A stretch of 64,000 bases of DNA from UBA1369 sp964571725 (GTDB taxonomy: Bacteria; Patescibacteriota; Gracilibacteria; UBA1369), in assembly GCA_964571725.1 (NCBI GenBank), contig CAZNDB010000001.1, positions 124,001 through 188,000 on the forward strand, read 5' to 3'. Numbering within the stretch: position 1 is the stretch's first letter; every line of letters begins with the position of its first letter. Shown one piece after another: positions 41,519-48,481 of this stretch. A program made the translations under genes and the position numbers. A model generated the notes under the pieces. The model worked only from the letters and a program-made list of their open reading frames with translations, was not told where the DNA came from and made no database searches.

Positions 41519-41610
41519 TGGTGGAACCGCGGGAAGTCGAACTCTGGCCCGACAATTGTCAAGATTGCGTACGGACTTCCCCAAATAGTCTGCGTAAGCG
41601 CGGGTTCTTT
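41519..41610 (-). repeat. tRNA/tmRNA-3'-end-like element, copy A (degenerate)
   Basis: The minus strand carries the CCA end (ACCA), acceptor half CGGTTCC, a T-loop TTCGACT with a decayed T-stem (two mismatches), and the hairpin GTCCG...GCAAT-CTTGACA-ATTGT...CGGGC. Unlike copies B and C, it has no spacer or promoter: the hairpin runs directly into a decayed terminator-like GCGTAAGCGCGGG stem. It looks like a deletion derivative of the longer element. Confidence 0.7.
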
Positions 41611-42235
41611 ATTTCCCCTCCAGTTCTATCATCACCTCATTGCGGACCAGCCAGGGGGGAGTCCAAGGGGCGTTATATCCCGCATAAACAGGGCTGCCGT
41701 GGTGTTCAACGCCATCGCGGGAAAGTGCCGCAAGCAATTTTTGGCTGAATTTTTTGATTCTTTTTTCCGAGTGATACCAGGTGAACCGGATCACGGCGAA
41801 CTTTTTTTCCGGAACTTTGACAATCTGGACTTTGGAATTGGTGGGTGTCGGCAAGGTATCAATCGTATAGGAGCCGGGCATCACAAAAGCAATGACATGG
41901 GATTCACCTTCTTTCTTTTCCATCACGGGCGCGGTCATGGCAATTCTTTCCGAAAGATTCCGCCGTTCGGTAACAGGCGCTGTCATGGGAATATTTTCTT
42001 TTTTCACATTCCCGCCAAAAATATAACCGGCCACGTTTCTGAATCCTTTATACAGCGCTTCATCATAAGCTCCTTTCACTGTAGTCTGGGCCACAATATG
42101 CGCAGGATATTTTCGAATTTCATAATCTTTTTTCTTTTTGATCACGGTATATTTCGCCTGCTCCACTCTGGAGGAAAACAATCCCCAAATTGACCAGAGG
42201 ACAAAGAGAGCCAGAGCAATATAGAAAATAGTCAT
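41609..42235 (-). CDS. SOUL/HBP-family heme-binding protein
   Basis: The 208-residue protein has an N-terminal membrane anchor (IFYIALALFVLWSIWGLF) and a SOUL domain: YEIRKYPAHIVAQTTV, GFRNVAGYIFGGN, the repeated MTAPV strings (PMTAPVTERRNLSERIAMTAPVMEK) and YNAPWTPPWLVRNEVMIEL at the end, exactly as in the family. SOUL proteins bind heme or other tetrapyrroles or hydrophobic ligands in a beta-barrel groove. The domain would face outward if the helix is an anchor. It sits within the repeat-bordered island, its 3' end overlapping the copy A element. Confidence 0.9.
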   Translation of the reverse strand: MTIFYIALALFVLWSIWGLFSSRVEQAKYTVIKKKKDYEIRKYPAHIVAQTTVKGAYDEALYKGFRNVAGYIFGGNVKKENIPMTAPVTERRNLSERIAMTAPVMEKKEGESHVIAFVMPGSYTIDTLPTPTNSKVQIVKVPEKKFAVIRFTWYHSEKRIKKFSQKLLAALSRDGVEHHGSPVYAGYNAPWTPPWLVRNEVMIELEGK

Positions 42236-42483
42236 TGGGGAGGTTTAATTAATAACTTATCGCGGAACTCAACCAAGTATAGAACAAGATCCTTTGCCTG
42301 GCTAATTGGGGCAGCTTGAAAACGCGGCCAAAGCTCTTGAAGCTCCATCGTAGAGGATGTCCACGCAGGTTTGGCCGGGAGAAAAAGGTTGTGTCTGTTT
42401 CACGGAAGATTTTCCGGTATTAGAAGGATAAATAGACAGAAAAATAAATGCGGACTACACTTAAACAAATAACAATATTTTTT

Positions 42484-43681
42484 ATGAAAAAAAACAACCA
42501 AAAACAAATATTACCTTTTGGGAGGAGTAGTCCTGCTCGCCTTAATTATCGTGTTTGTCGCACTTTATGGGGCCGGTAACCTGTTCAGAGGAGCTCTGCT
42601 CTCACAAAAAACAATGATCAGCAGGCCAACGTTAACGCCAACAGCAATCAAAACGTTTCTAATCTCTGCAAGAATAGTTGATGAAAACGGCAATGCGATA
42701 CCAGGAGCCACGGTAAAGCCGGTTTTTATCCTGCAATTGTCAGGAAAAACCTACCGCTATGGGGTGGTGGAGAAACAAACCGACAGCAATGGCAACTTTT
42801 TTCTCACCGAAAGCGAATTTATCAACATAATGAACAGTAAAGGCGTTAATCCGCAGAAACCCTACCCGTTTTATTTGGTAGTTGTTAAGCCAGGCTACTT
42901 GGACAGCTATATTTTCGAAAGTGGAGAAATTCCCAAAAACATCAGTGACAGTGCCTGGAATATCACCGGCATACTCAAAAAACTGCCTGGCCGGCTGACC
43001 AAAACGCAGAGCATCTTCACGGTCAGTTATTATCCCGGCCAGGAAAAATGCGCCGAAATAGCTCTGAATAAAATGAGTTCTTTTTATCCAAAAATTGCTT
43101 CTTTATTTGGTTTTCAGGCCAATGGCACCAGTACCAAGTTTGTTTTTAATACCGCGCCTGAACAGGGATACGGCGATTGGGTCGCCGGAAGTACCGGCGT
43201 TGCCACAGTATGTTTGCCTCACACGGACAACATCGAATTACCGGACATTGAAGCGATGTGGAATGACGCGATTCCTCATGAGTTGGGTCACGCCTTTTTG
43301 CACGATGAGCAATTATGGCTTCCCAAGTGGGGAAGTGAAGGCGCCGCCCAATATGTGAGCAGAAAACTTGAGGATCCGGCGTTTACTTGTGATCCTGCTA
43401 CCTTTCTCCCGGTTCAGGAACTGACCGGTGAAAACATGCCTTATTACGCCACCGCCAGTTGTTTCTGGAAATTACTGGAAGACGCTCATCCCGGATTTTT
43501 TATTAATTCCATGGATTATTTGCGGGAATTGAATTATCCCAATATTTTTACGACCCAAGACTTCATCAGGGGAGTACTGGTTCCCGTATTGGTAAATGAC
43601 TACGGGCTGGGAGACATCGAAGCGCTGAACTACCTGAACGAATTTATGCAGCAATTCCATTATGATCCGAATAAAGCCTAA
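42484..43681 (+). CDS. Membrane-anchored gluzincin metallopeptidase with apparent frameshift in an A8 tract
   Basis: The long frame is open from 42488 with TTG at 42518 as its first start-like codon. The natural start is ATG 42484 followed by eight A residues (42487-42494). If one A is removed, the N-terminus reads MKKTTKNKYYLLGGVV, a perfect signal anchor, in frame with the rest. Domains: the membrane helix; a carboxypeptidase-regulatory-like beta domain (ISARIVDENGNAIPGATVKP); and a zinc peptidase domain with HELGHAFLHDEQLWLPKWGSEG, an HExxH motif with the third ligand Glu downstream, as in MA-type gluzincins. The catalytic domain faces outside. The extra A could be a sequencing error, a mutation or a slippage site. 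Confidence 0.8.
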
Positions 43682-43693
43682 ATTATTTGGCTT

Positions 43694-44068
43694 ATGGAAA
43701 ACACTTCAGCCATGAAAAATAAAGTAATCGGCAAATTTAAAGACAAACCCCGTACGAATACCGGTTGGTGGGTGCTGTATCTTGGTTTTGCGACGCTATT
43801 ACTACCCGTAATGTTGGGCACTTTTATCGCCGGTTTCCGTCCGATAATCGATCCGGTCAGCGTTAATCAAGGAAATACGGGGATATCAATGGGAATGGGA
43901 GCGGTATTGGTTGCCTTAATCCTTTCCATTTGCACCATCATTACTTTTGTTCGAGCTTATAAAAGTGGCGAACGATCCTGGGTTTTGTGGACGGGACTGA
44001 TACCGGCCGTGCTGGTTGGTGGTTTTTGGTCTTTTATGATTATCGGAGAATTTATTTTTCCGCACTAA
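43694..44068 (+). CDS. Small membrane protein with three transmembrane helices
   Basis: The 124-residue protein has hydrophobic segments at about 26-47 (VLYLGFATLLLPVMLGTFIA), 65-87 (GMGAVLVALILSICTIITFV) and 98-119 (LWTGLIPAVLVGGFWSFMII). It is encoded 12 bases after the metallopeptidase gene, so the two probably share an mRNA, and it could assist or house the peptidase. No family is recognised. The next feature downstream is tRNA-like copy B. Confidence 0.7.
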   Translation: MENTSAMKNKVIGKFKDKPRTNTGWWVLYLGFATLLLPVMLGTFIAGFRPIIDPVSVNQGNTGISMGMGAVLVALILSICTIITFVRAYKSGERSWVLWTGLIPAVLVGGFWSFMIIGEFIFPH

Positions 44069-44133
44069 GAATGTGTTGAGCACTATCGTGGGGATGTTTA
44101 TGCAAGGCGAATTAGTTTATAAATAACCAACAG

Positions 44134-44204
44134 TGGTGGAACCGCGGGGAGTCGAACCCCGGCTCGACAATTGTCAAGATTGTGAGTGGACCACTCCCGG
44201 TCCC
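44134..44204 (-). ncRNA. tRNA/tmRNA-3'-end-like element, copy B
   Basis: A 71-nt element reads 5'-GGGACCG (acceptor), a 7-nt D-like stretch, a long hairpin with stem ACAAT/ATTGT and loop CTTGACA, a perfect T-arm CGGGG-TTCGACT-CCCCG, CGGTTCC, then ACCA. The acceptor pairs over 7 bp with one G-T. There is no normal D-arm or variable loop, and the hairpin abuts the T-stem as in the tRNA-like domain of tmRNA. It is bracketed by an extra inverted repeat (CCAACAG/CTATTGG). The loop would offer TGA or GAC as an 'anticodon', so a decoding role is doubtful. Confidence 0.65.
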
Positions 44205-44316
44205 ACGCGCTATTGGCAATACTAGTAATAACAATCGGATATAAAGTAAGGATAAATAATTGTTAAAATGTTTATGTGATATTTGATGTAAGCAAATAAT
44301 TTGATATAATTTCTAC
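44205..44316 (+). promoter_or_regulatory. AT-rich spacer with promoter, copy B
   Basis: TTGATG at 44283-44288, a 16-base spacer and TATAAT at 44305-44310. The predicted RNA start near 44317 falls on the first base of GTCAAGATT. The rest of the spacer is AT-rich with no gene. Confidence 0.65.
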
Positions 44317-44370
44317 GTCAAGATTGTGAGCGACCTTCCCAAAAGAGCCCGCGCCTGCGCGGGCTCTTTC
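44317..44370 (+). ncRNA. Candidate short RNA antisense to the tRNA-like element, copy B
   Basis: The RNA would begin GTCAAGATTGTGAG, which is exactly complementary to the 5' half of the tRNA-like hairpin on the other strand. It continues GCGACCTTCCC and ends in a 12-bp terminator stem AAAGAGCCCGCG/CGCGGGCTCTTT (44342-44369). Length is about 54 nt. Supported by the promoter, the terminator and a second copy with the same layout. Confidence 0.5.
44342..44369. terminator. Terminator hairpin, copy B
   Basis: A 12-bp perfect stem with a CCTG loop and flanking A/T runs; usable on both strands, including by the gene ending at 44399. Confidence 0.85.
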
Positions 44371-44398
44371 ATTTACATATCAAATATAAAAATTCTGA

Positions 44399-45181
44399 TT
44401 ATTTCTCAGCACGTTTTTTGAGACGCCTTTTAAACTCAATATAATCAAACGGCACCATGGCCTCATTTGAAAATTTAGCGGTATCTTCAGGCAGGACCTG
44501 AAATATCCGGTAAGCTCCATTTTGTTTCGGAATGTGTACAATCACCAAAGTGGAATTTGGGAGTACCAACGTGGTTTTCTTCAGGCTGCTATTCCATAGG
44601 AAAAAATATTTTTCCAGTTCCGGTCCCGTAAGTTCCCCCAGTGAATAGATGGGATGTCCGGTATTAATAATCACCCCTTCCATGTCGTCAAACGACATAT
44701 CGGTCATATTGCTTACCTGATTACCCAGCTCATCCAATAAAATTTCATAAGGATCAAGTTTTGAGACAGGTTCCGTTTCTTTTAAACCGTCTGGTGCGAT
44801 CGGAAAAATCTCGGTTGAGGAAGTATCCAGGGCAGCTTCTCTCGTCCTGATGTAATCGTCGTCTGCCATTTCATTCAGGCGGGTAGAGATTTGAAATAAG
44901 GAGGCAAAAAGACCTTTTTGTTCTCCCACCAGTTTTAATAAAGCGGAGTTTTCTTTTTTTAAGCGATCGTTTTCCTTTTCCAGTCTTTCCAGCTTCCTGT
45001 CTTTTCTTCCCTCTACATGTTTAACTTTGGCCTCAATATATTCCTGGGTTTCTTTCACATCTCCTATCACCTTCCTGGCAGCTTCACGCCCCAACGGGCC
45101 GACCTGTCTGATTTTCTTCAGGTCCGATGCCAACTTATCGCGATAAATTGGATCATCATTACGTTTATTAGGGTCCGACAT
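44399..45181 (-). CDS. Hypothetical coiled-coil protein
   Basis: The 260-residue protein has a coiled coil at about residues 45-95 (HVEGRKDRKLERLEKENDRL, with LKKENSALLKLVGEQ heptads). The C-terminal domain (about 150-260) is mixed alpha/beta: TGHPIYSLGELTGPELEKYF, KKTTLVLPNSTLVIVHIPKQ and AMVPFDYIEFKRRLKKRAEK. No signal peptide is present. The coiled coil suggests dimerisation. It lies alone between repeat copies B and C, next to the HicA-tailed gene that points the other way. No family is recognised. Confidence 0.7.
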   Translation of the reverse strand: MSDPNKRNDDPIYRDKLASDLKKIRQVGPLGREAARKVIGDVKETQEYIEAKVKHVEGRKDRKLERLEKENDRLKKENSALLKLVGEQKGLFASLFQISTRLNEMADDDYIRTREAALDTSSTEIFPIAPDGLKETEPVSKLDPYEILLDELGNQVSNMTDMSFDDMEGVIINTGHPIYSLGELTGPELEKYFFLWNSSLKKTTLVLPNSTLVIVHIPKQNGAYRIFQVLPEDTAKFSNEAMVPFDYIEFKRRLKKRAEK

Positions 45182-45307
45182 ATTTTATAATAAATATTAA
45201 CAAAGTTAAAATAACACGAAAGAGCAGAAAAGTCAAGTAAGGGGAGGCAAAAGAGATGGAGACAAATGATAATCAGAATCTTTGGATTTAATACCACGCC
45301 ACTAAAA

Positions 45308-45336
45308 TTGACAAAAAGACTAAAAACTTGTAGGAT
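45308..45336 (+). promoter_or_regulatory. Promoter upstream of the leader peptide and HicA-tailed gene
   Basis: TTGACA at 45308-45313, a 17-base spacer and TAGGAT at 45331-45336. The predicted transcript starts near 45343. Confidence 0.7.
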
Positions 45337-45360
45337 ACAACTCCTAAATAGTAAATACTC

Positions 45361-45438
45361 ATGCCCTACCCATCCGACAAAGAGCACTGGAGTCATCCGG
45401 AACTGGTTCCCAAAATGGTCTATCCGACCAGGAAATAG
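45361..45438 (+). CDS. Possible 25-residue upstream peptide
   Basis: ATG at 45361 opens a frame that begins MPYPSDKEHWSHPELVPK and ends with TAG at 45436-45438. It is the first ATG of the predicted transcript, and its stop overlaps a GTG in the frame of the large gene (TAGTG). It may be a leader peptide or simply an extended start region; there is no independent evidence for translation. Confidence 0.35.
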   Translation: MPYPSDKEHWSHPELVPKMVYPTRK

Positions 45439-45473
45439 TGGCTATTCTCCCCTCTATCAATCATTTTCCCCGC

Positions 45474-47099
45474 ATGAATCCATCAATCGATCAAAAATCA
45501 TACACTCCGGAAGAACTGCGACAAGTCCTTTCTTCGCCTATTGCGTTGCCCAAGGATGCCAAAAAGTATTTCAGCGGGAAACGTCTGGAAGATCTTATCA
45601 AAGTCTATCGTGATCCCACCGTGGTTGAGCTGGATATGATGGCCAATGATCCGGCCATTGGCGCAGACATGGACTTTATTGAATATTGCACATTTTTACC
45701 TGAATGGAGGGCGGTGAATAACAGATTCGATCAGGCCGGCATGGAACTTTTTCAATTCCTCAAACAAAACATACCCGGCGCCGTTCGCAAGATTACTGAC
45801 TGTACGCAGGATTTCCATCCGGGACCGGTGTTGGAGCTTTATGGTGCTGTGGCTCATCTGATTAATTCCCTGTCTTTACAGGAACCAGGTCTGAAAACGC
45901 CATTTTCGGCCCACATGCAAAAAAATCTGGTGATCGATACATTCGCCCGTCTGACCTATACGGTCATCGAGGAATTCAGAAAAGCGCCCCGCTTTATTAC
46001 CCACCAGGGAAAAACCGAGGATGTGACACCTTTTCTTCGCGGAAGATTAAACGACCTGATGGAACATCTTCATCAGACCAACAGACAGCTGTTCCCATGG
46101 GGATTGCCCGGTTACGCCGAGCAGGGGTCTGTTGCCTGGATTATTTCCAACAACAAAAATTTCGCTTCGAATTTGTCCGCCCTGCAGAAAATCGGCGCTG
46201 TCAGTGAAGACCCCAAAGTTCTTCAGGAGCAGATAGATGAAAAACACGAATTGATTTTTGAACTGTTAAATGAAAATGATTTTGAAGATTTTGAATATGC
46301 GGGAAATAACTTCCGCGTACAATTTTCCAATATCCGCCATCACCTTGGAAAGGGTATAAGGGCGGGATATCTGTTCAAGTGTAAAATCATACTGGATCCT
46401 CATGCAGAGGTTTTTCCGCAACAGACAATTCAAAAAAATGGTGAAGACATGGGGCTTCACATCGACGTTCGTCCCGGCTATTACGAGCTCATGTCCTATT
46501 CCAGTAATACCAACCTGCAGATCAGTAACGGGTTGAGTTATGAATTGCTGTTTCAGGACCGGACGAAGTATCTGCAGATCCTGAACGCCATTTATCAGAT
46601 TTTCTTTGAGAAAATCGGAGAACTGGACAGTGCCAGGATGAAAGAAATTGGAAGACAAAAAAGCGTCAAGGAAATGGCTGTGGACACGCATGAACAAATT
46701 GCTAAAGATCTTGCGCCGAATCAACCGTTTGAGATTCCGGTCACTACGGAAGCAGAATTACCGGAATCTTCCTTTGCGGAAGAGCCACTGTCAGAAGTAC
46801 GTCCTGGACAAACAGTTCCCGAAAGACCACTGGAGCAGTCCGTGCCCGAAGCCCGCAAAAGCCGCAACGCCTGCGTTTCGCTGCGCGGACGCAAGGGCAA
46901 TCGCGTGCTGCAGGTTCTGGAAAGCATACTGGGGCCGGCGGTAAGGTGTGGAGGTACCAGTCATTTTGTATTTCGGGGGCGTTCCGGCCAGACTTACCCG
47001 ATCTCGATTCATGGCGCAAAAGACGTAGGAGAGGGGTTGCTCAAAAAATGCCTGGAAATGTACGGCATATCCAAAACAGAGTTTGACGATGAATATTGA
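45474..47099 (+). CDS. Hypothetical protein with C-terminal HicA-like domain
   Basis: The 541-residue protein (ATG 45474; GTG 45438 would add 12 residues) is mostly unrecognised helical and alpha/beta sequence, soluble and without a signal peptide. The last 80 residues resemble the HicA/YcfA toxin fold: RKGNRVLQVLESILGPAVRC, the HicA-like GGTSHFVFRGRSGQTYPISI with the catalytic-type histidine, and HGAKDVGEGLLKKCLEMYGI. HicA toxins are small mRNA-cleaving ribonucleases; as a C-terminal domain of a large protein this could be a nuclease effector. No HicB antitoxin-like gene is adjacent, unless the opposite-strand coiled-coil gene (44399-45181) serves. Confidence 0.6.
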   Translation: MNPSIDQKSYTPEELRQVLSSPIALPKDAKKYFSGKRLEDLIKVYRDPTVVELDMMANDPAIGADMDFIEYCTFLPEWRAVNNRFDQAGMELFQFLKQNIPGAVRKITDCTQDFHPGPVLELYGAVAHLINSLSLQEPGLKTPFSAHMQKNLVIDTFARLTYTVIEEFRKAPRFITHQGKTEDVTPFLRGRLNDLMEHLHQTNRQLFPWGLPGYAEQGSVAWIISNNKNFASNLSALQKIGAVSEDPKVLQEQIDEKHELIFELLNENDFEDFEYAGNNFRVQFSNIRHHLGKGIRAGYLFKCKIILDPHAEVFPQQTIQKNGEDMGLHIDVRPGYYELMSYSSNTNLQISNGLSYELLFQDRTKYLQILNAIYQIFFEKIGELDSARMKEIGRQKSVKEMAVDTHEQIAKDLAPNQPFEIPVTTEAELPESSFAEEPLSEVRPGQTVPERPLEQSVPEARKSRNACVSLRGRKGNRVLQVLESILGPAVRCGGTSHFVFRGRSGQTYPISIHGAKDVGEGLLKKCLEMYGISKTEFDDEY

Positions 47100-47129
47100 G
47101 TGGAGAAACCTTGATAACCAAACCAATAG

Positions 47130-47200
47130 TGGTGGAACCGCGGGGAGTCGAACCCCGGTCCGGTAATTGTCAAGATTACGAACGGACCACTCCCAGTCCC
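47130..47200 (-). ncRNA. tRNA/tmRNA-3'-end-like element, copy C
   Basis: This has the same 71-nt layout as copy B: GGGACTG acceptor half, a hairpin with outer stem GTCCG/CGGAC and inner stem GTAAT/ATTAC around loop CTTGACA, T-arm CGGGG-TTCGACT-CCCCG, CGGTTCC and ACCA. Against copy B the inner stem differs by paired changes (ACAAT/ATTGT against GTAAT/ATTAC), so the pairing is conserved while the sequence is not. The CCAATAG/CTATTGG bracket is perfect here. Confidence 0.68.
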
Positions 47201-47308
47201 ACGCGCTATTGGCGATTCAAATAATACTTAACGAATCTTATGTGAGTATAAATAATTACTAAAATGCATATTATTTGAGATAAACCGAAAATTTGATATA
47301 ATTTGAGT
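47201..47308 (+). promoter_or_regulatory. AT-rich spacer with promoter, copy C
   Basis: TTGAGA at 47275-47280, a 16-base spacer and TATAAT at 47297-47302, the same geometry as in copy B although the surrounding spacer sequence differs. Confidence 0.65.
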
Positions 47309-47362
47309 GTCAAGATTACGGACGAACTTCCCAAAAGAGCCCGCGTATACGCGGGCTCTTTG
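47309..47362 (+). ncRNA. Candidate short RNA antisense to the tRNA-like element, copy C
   Basis: Begins GTCAAGATTACGGACG and ends in a perfect 12-bp terminator stem (47334-47361, loop TATA). The first bases are complementary to the hairpin of the copy C tRNA-like element, and the covarying bases match this copy's own element. Confidence 0.5.
47334..47361. terminator. Terminator hairpin, copy C
   Basis: AAAGAGCCCGCG pairs with CGCGGGCTCTTT around TATA and is followed by a T-rich tract. Confidence 0.88.
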
Positions 47363-47381
47363 TTTGTTATTATAAAAACCT

Positions 47382-47582
47382 TGGAGCGGGTTAGGGGAAT
47401 AAACTGCGCTGCGCTTGTTTCGCGGACGGCATTCACTCGCCCCTGTAAATAAATTTCCAGTGGCTCGCTTCATTTGTCCGCACGAACCCACGCCTGCTCC
47501 GCAGGCTCGGGTTCTCTTCCCCTTGCCCGGGCACAAGTTTGAATTCCATCGCCACTTCGCGACTGCTGTAATTTAAATGGAG
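47382..47582 (+). repeat. tRNA-Gly-associated repeat, unit 1
   Basis: This unit of about 200 bp starts with 19 bases identical to the 3' end of tRNA-Gly(TCC) as read on this strand (TGGAGCGGGTTAGGGGAAT). It contains a strong hairpin (GAACCC/GGGTTC with CCTGC/GCAGG), a longer stem GCGGAC/GTCCGC around it, and ends in TTTAAATGGAG. Units 2 and 3 match it nearly base for base. Open frames inside it are spurious. Confidence 0.85.
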
Positions 47583-47726
47583 GTACCTTTATTAATCCAA
47601 TAGACATGAGATATCAATGCGAGAGATACATGCATTGTTTTAGGATGGGACCGGAACTTTACAAACGGGCAAAGAAATGGTATTATAAAAAGATCGCATA
47701 TAGTATTAATTAATTTCCCCAAAAAT
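47583..47726 (+). promoter_or_regulatory. Cassette 1 upstream region with promoter
   Basis: TTTACA at 47658-47663, a 17-base spacer and TATTAT at 47681-47686. The block ATTAATCCAATAGACRTGAGAT and the promoter-proximal AGAAATGGTATWAT recur upstream of the second cassette gene, so the upstream region travelled with the gene. Confidence 0.6.
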
Positions 47727-48103
47727 ATGAAATACACGACATATAAAGATTGTTTCTATAAAGAAAAAAAAATTATTTCAGAAAACAGAATTGTTTTTAT
47801 AGATTTGCCGCATAATAAAGGGGAACAAAGACAAGAATCAGCAGAGAAATTGGGTTCTGAGGCGGAACAAAAGGAGGCTAAAAATAAAGAAACCGTAAGA
47901 CGTGCGGAGTGGATGATAGATAATCTGAAAAAAAGAAATTTTGGTTCGGACGCTGATCAAACAAACGCACTTCGACATAGTGATGATTTGCAGAGCGACC
48001 TCGATTTATTGAAAAAGGAGCAAAAAGACAAAACAGGTAGATATGAGTGGATTTATTCACGGCTAAATAAAAATCTTAATGATTCAAAAGCTTTTATTGA
48101 AAG
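47727..48103 (+). CDS. Cassette gene 1, paralogue of 48482 (truncated by assembly gap)
   Basis: The first 125 residues are visible before the run of N. They start MKYTTYKDCFYKEKKIISEN, pass through a charged helical region (EQRQESAEKLGSEAEQKEAK, RRAEWMIDNLKKRNFGSDAD) and reach SRLNKNLNDSKAFIE. The protein is clearly homologous to the complete gene at 48482 throughout this part, and the last 55 bases before the gap are identical in both. No signal peptide or known domain. The remainder is presumably hidden in the gap. Confidence 0.75.
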
Positions 48104-48203
48104 NNNNNNNNNNNNNNNNNNNNNNNNNNNNNNNNNNNNNNNNNNNNNNNNNNNNNNNNNNNNNNNNNNNNNNNNNNNNNNNNNNNNNNNNNNNNNNNNN
48201 NNN
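48104..48203. other. Assembly gap of 100 N
   Basis: Exactly 100 N, a usual scaffold placeholder. The left edge stops inside the cassette gene and the right edge resumes inside the second repeat unit. By comparison with the second cassette, some 390 bases of gene plus about 150 bases of repeat are missing, so the true gap is probably larger than shown. Confidence 0.9.
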
Positions 48204-48257
48204 GGCACAAGTTTAAATTCCATCAGCCACTTCGCGACTGCTGTAATTTAAATGGAG
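48204..48257 (+). repeat. tRNA-Gly-associated repeat, unit 2 (3' part)
   Basis: From GGCACAAGTTTAAATTCC to AATTTAAATGGAG this equals unit 3; its beginning lies in the assembly gap. Confidence 0.85.
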
Positions 48258-48481
48258 CTCCTTACAGGAGACTATACGAGAAAAATTGATGCATTTTCCC
48301 TTTTCGCATTCTACCTTTGGATGAAACCCCCCCTACTTGTTGTCGAGCGTATCCGAATTTTAGGTTGCCATTATTAATCCAATAGACGTGAGATGCGGGA
48401 GTTACATGAAGGAGTAGACGTGCATACAGAGAAATGGTATAATATAACGATCGGATATAGAACTTAATAATTCCCAAAATT
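48258..48481 (+). promoter_or_regulatory. Cassette 2 upstream region with promoter
   Basis: TATAAT at 48438-48443 with TAGACG 17 bases upstream (48415-48420). It shares ATTAATCCAATAGACGTGAG and the promoter-proximal block with the region before cassette gene 1. No gene is seen in the first 150 bases. Confidence 0.6.

Noticed and set aside
44134..44204. Annotating copy B (and copy C) as an ordinary tRNA
   Set aside because: There is no canonical D-arm, positions 8-9 are G-G, and position 37 of the apparent anticodon loop is C. Neither a Ser(TGA) nor a Val(GAC) reading gives a normal cloverleaf.
41519..47216. Reading the tRNA-like elements as integron attC sites
   Set aside because: They are imperfect inverted repeats of the right size, but the RYYYAAC and GTTRRRY core boxes are absent, and CCA, T-loop and covariation point to an RNA.
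41519..47362. Full tmRNA genes
   Set aside because: Only the 3' tRNA-like part is similar; no tag-encoding frame, pseudoknots or the conserved 5' tmRNA sequence can be found.
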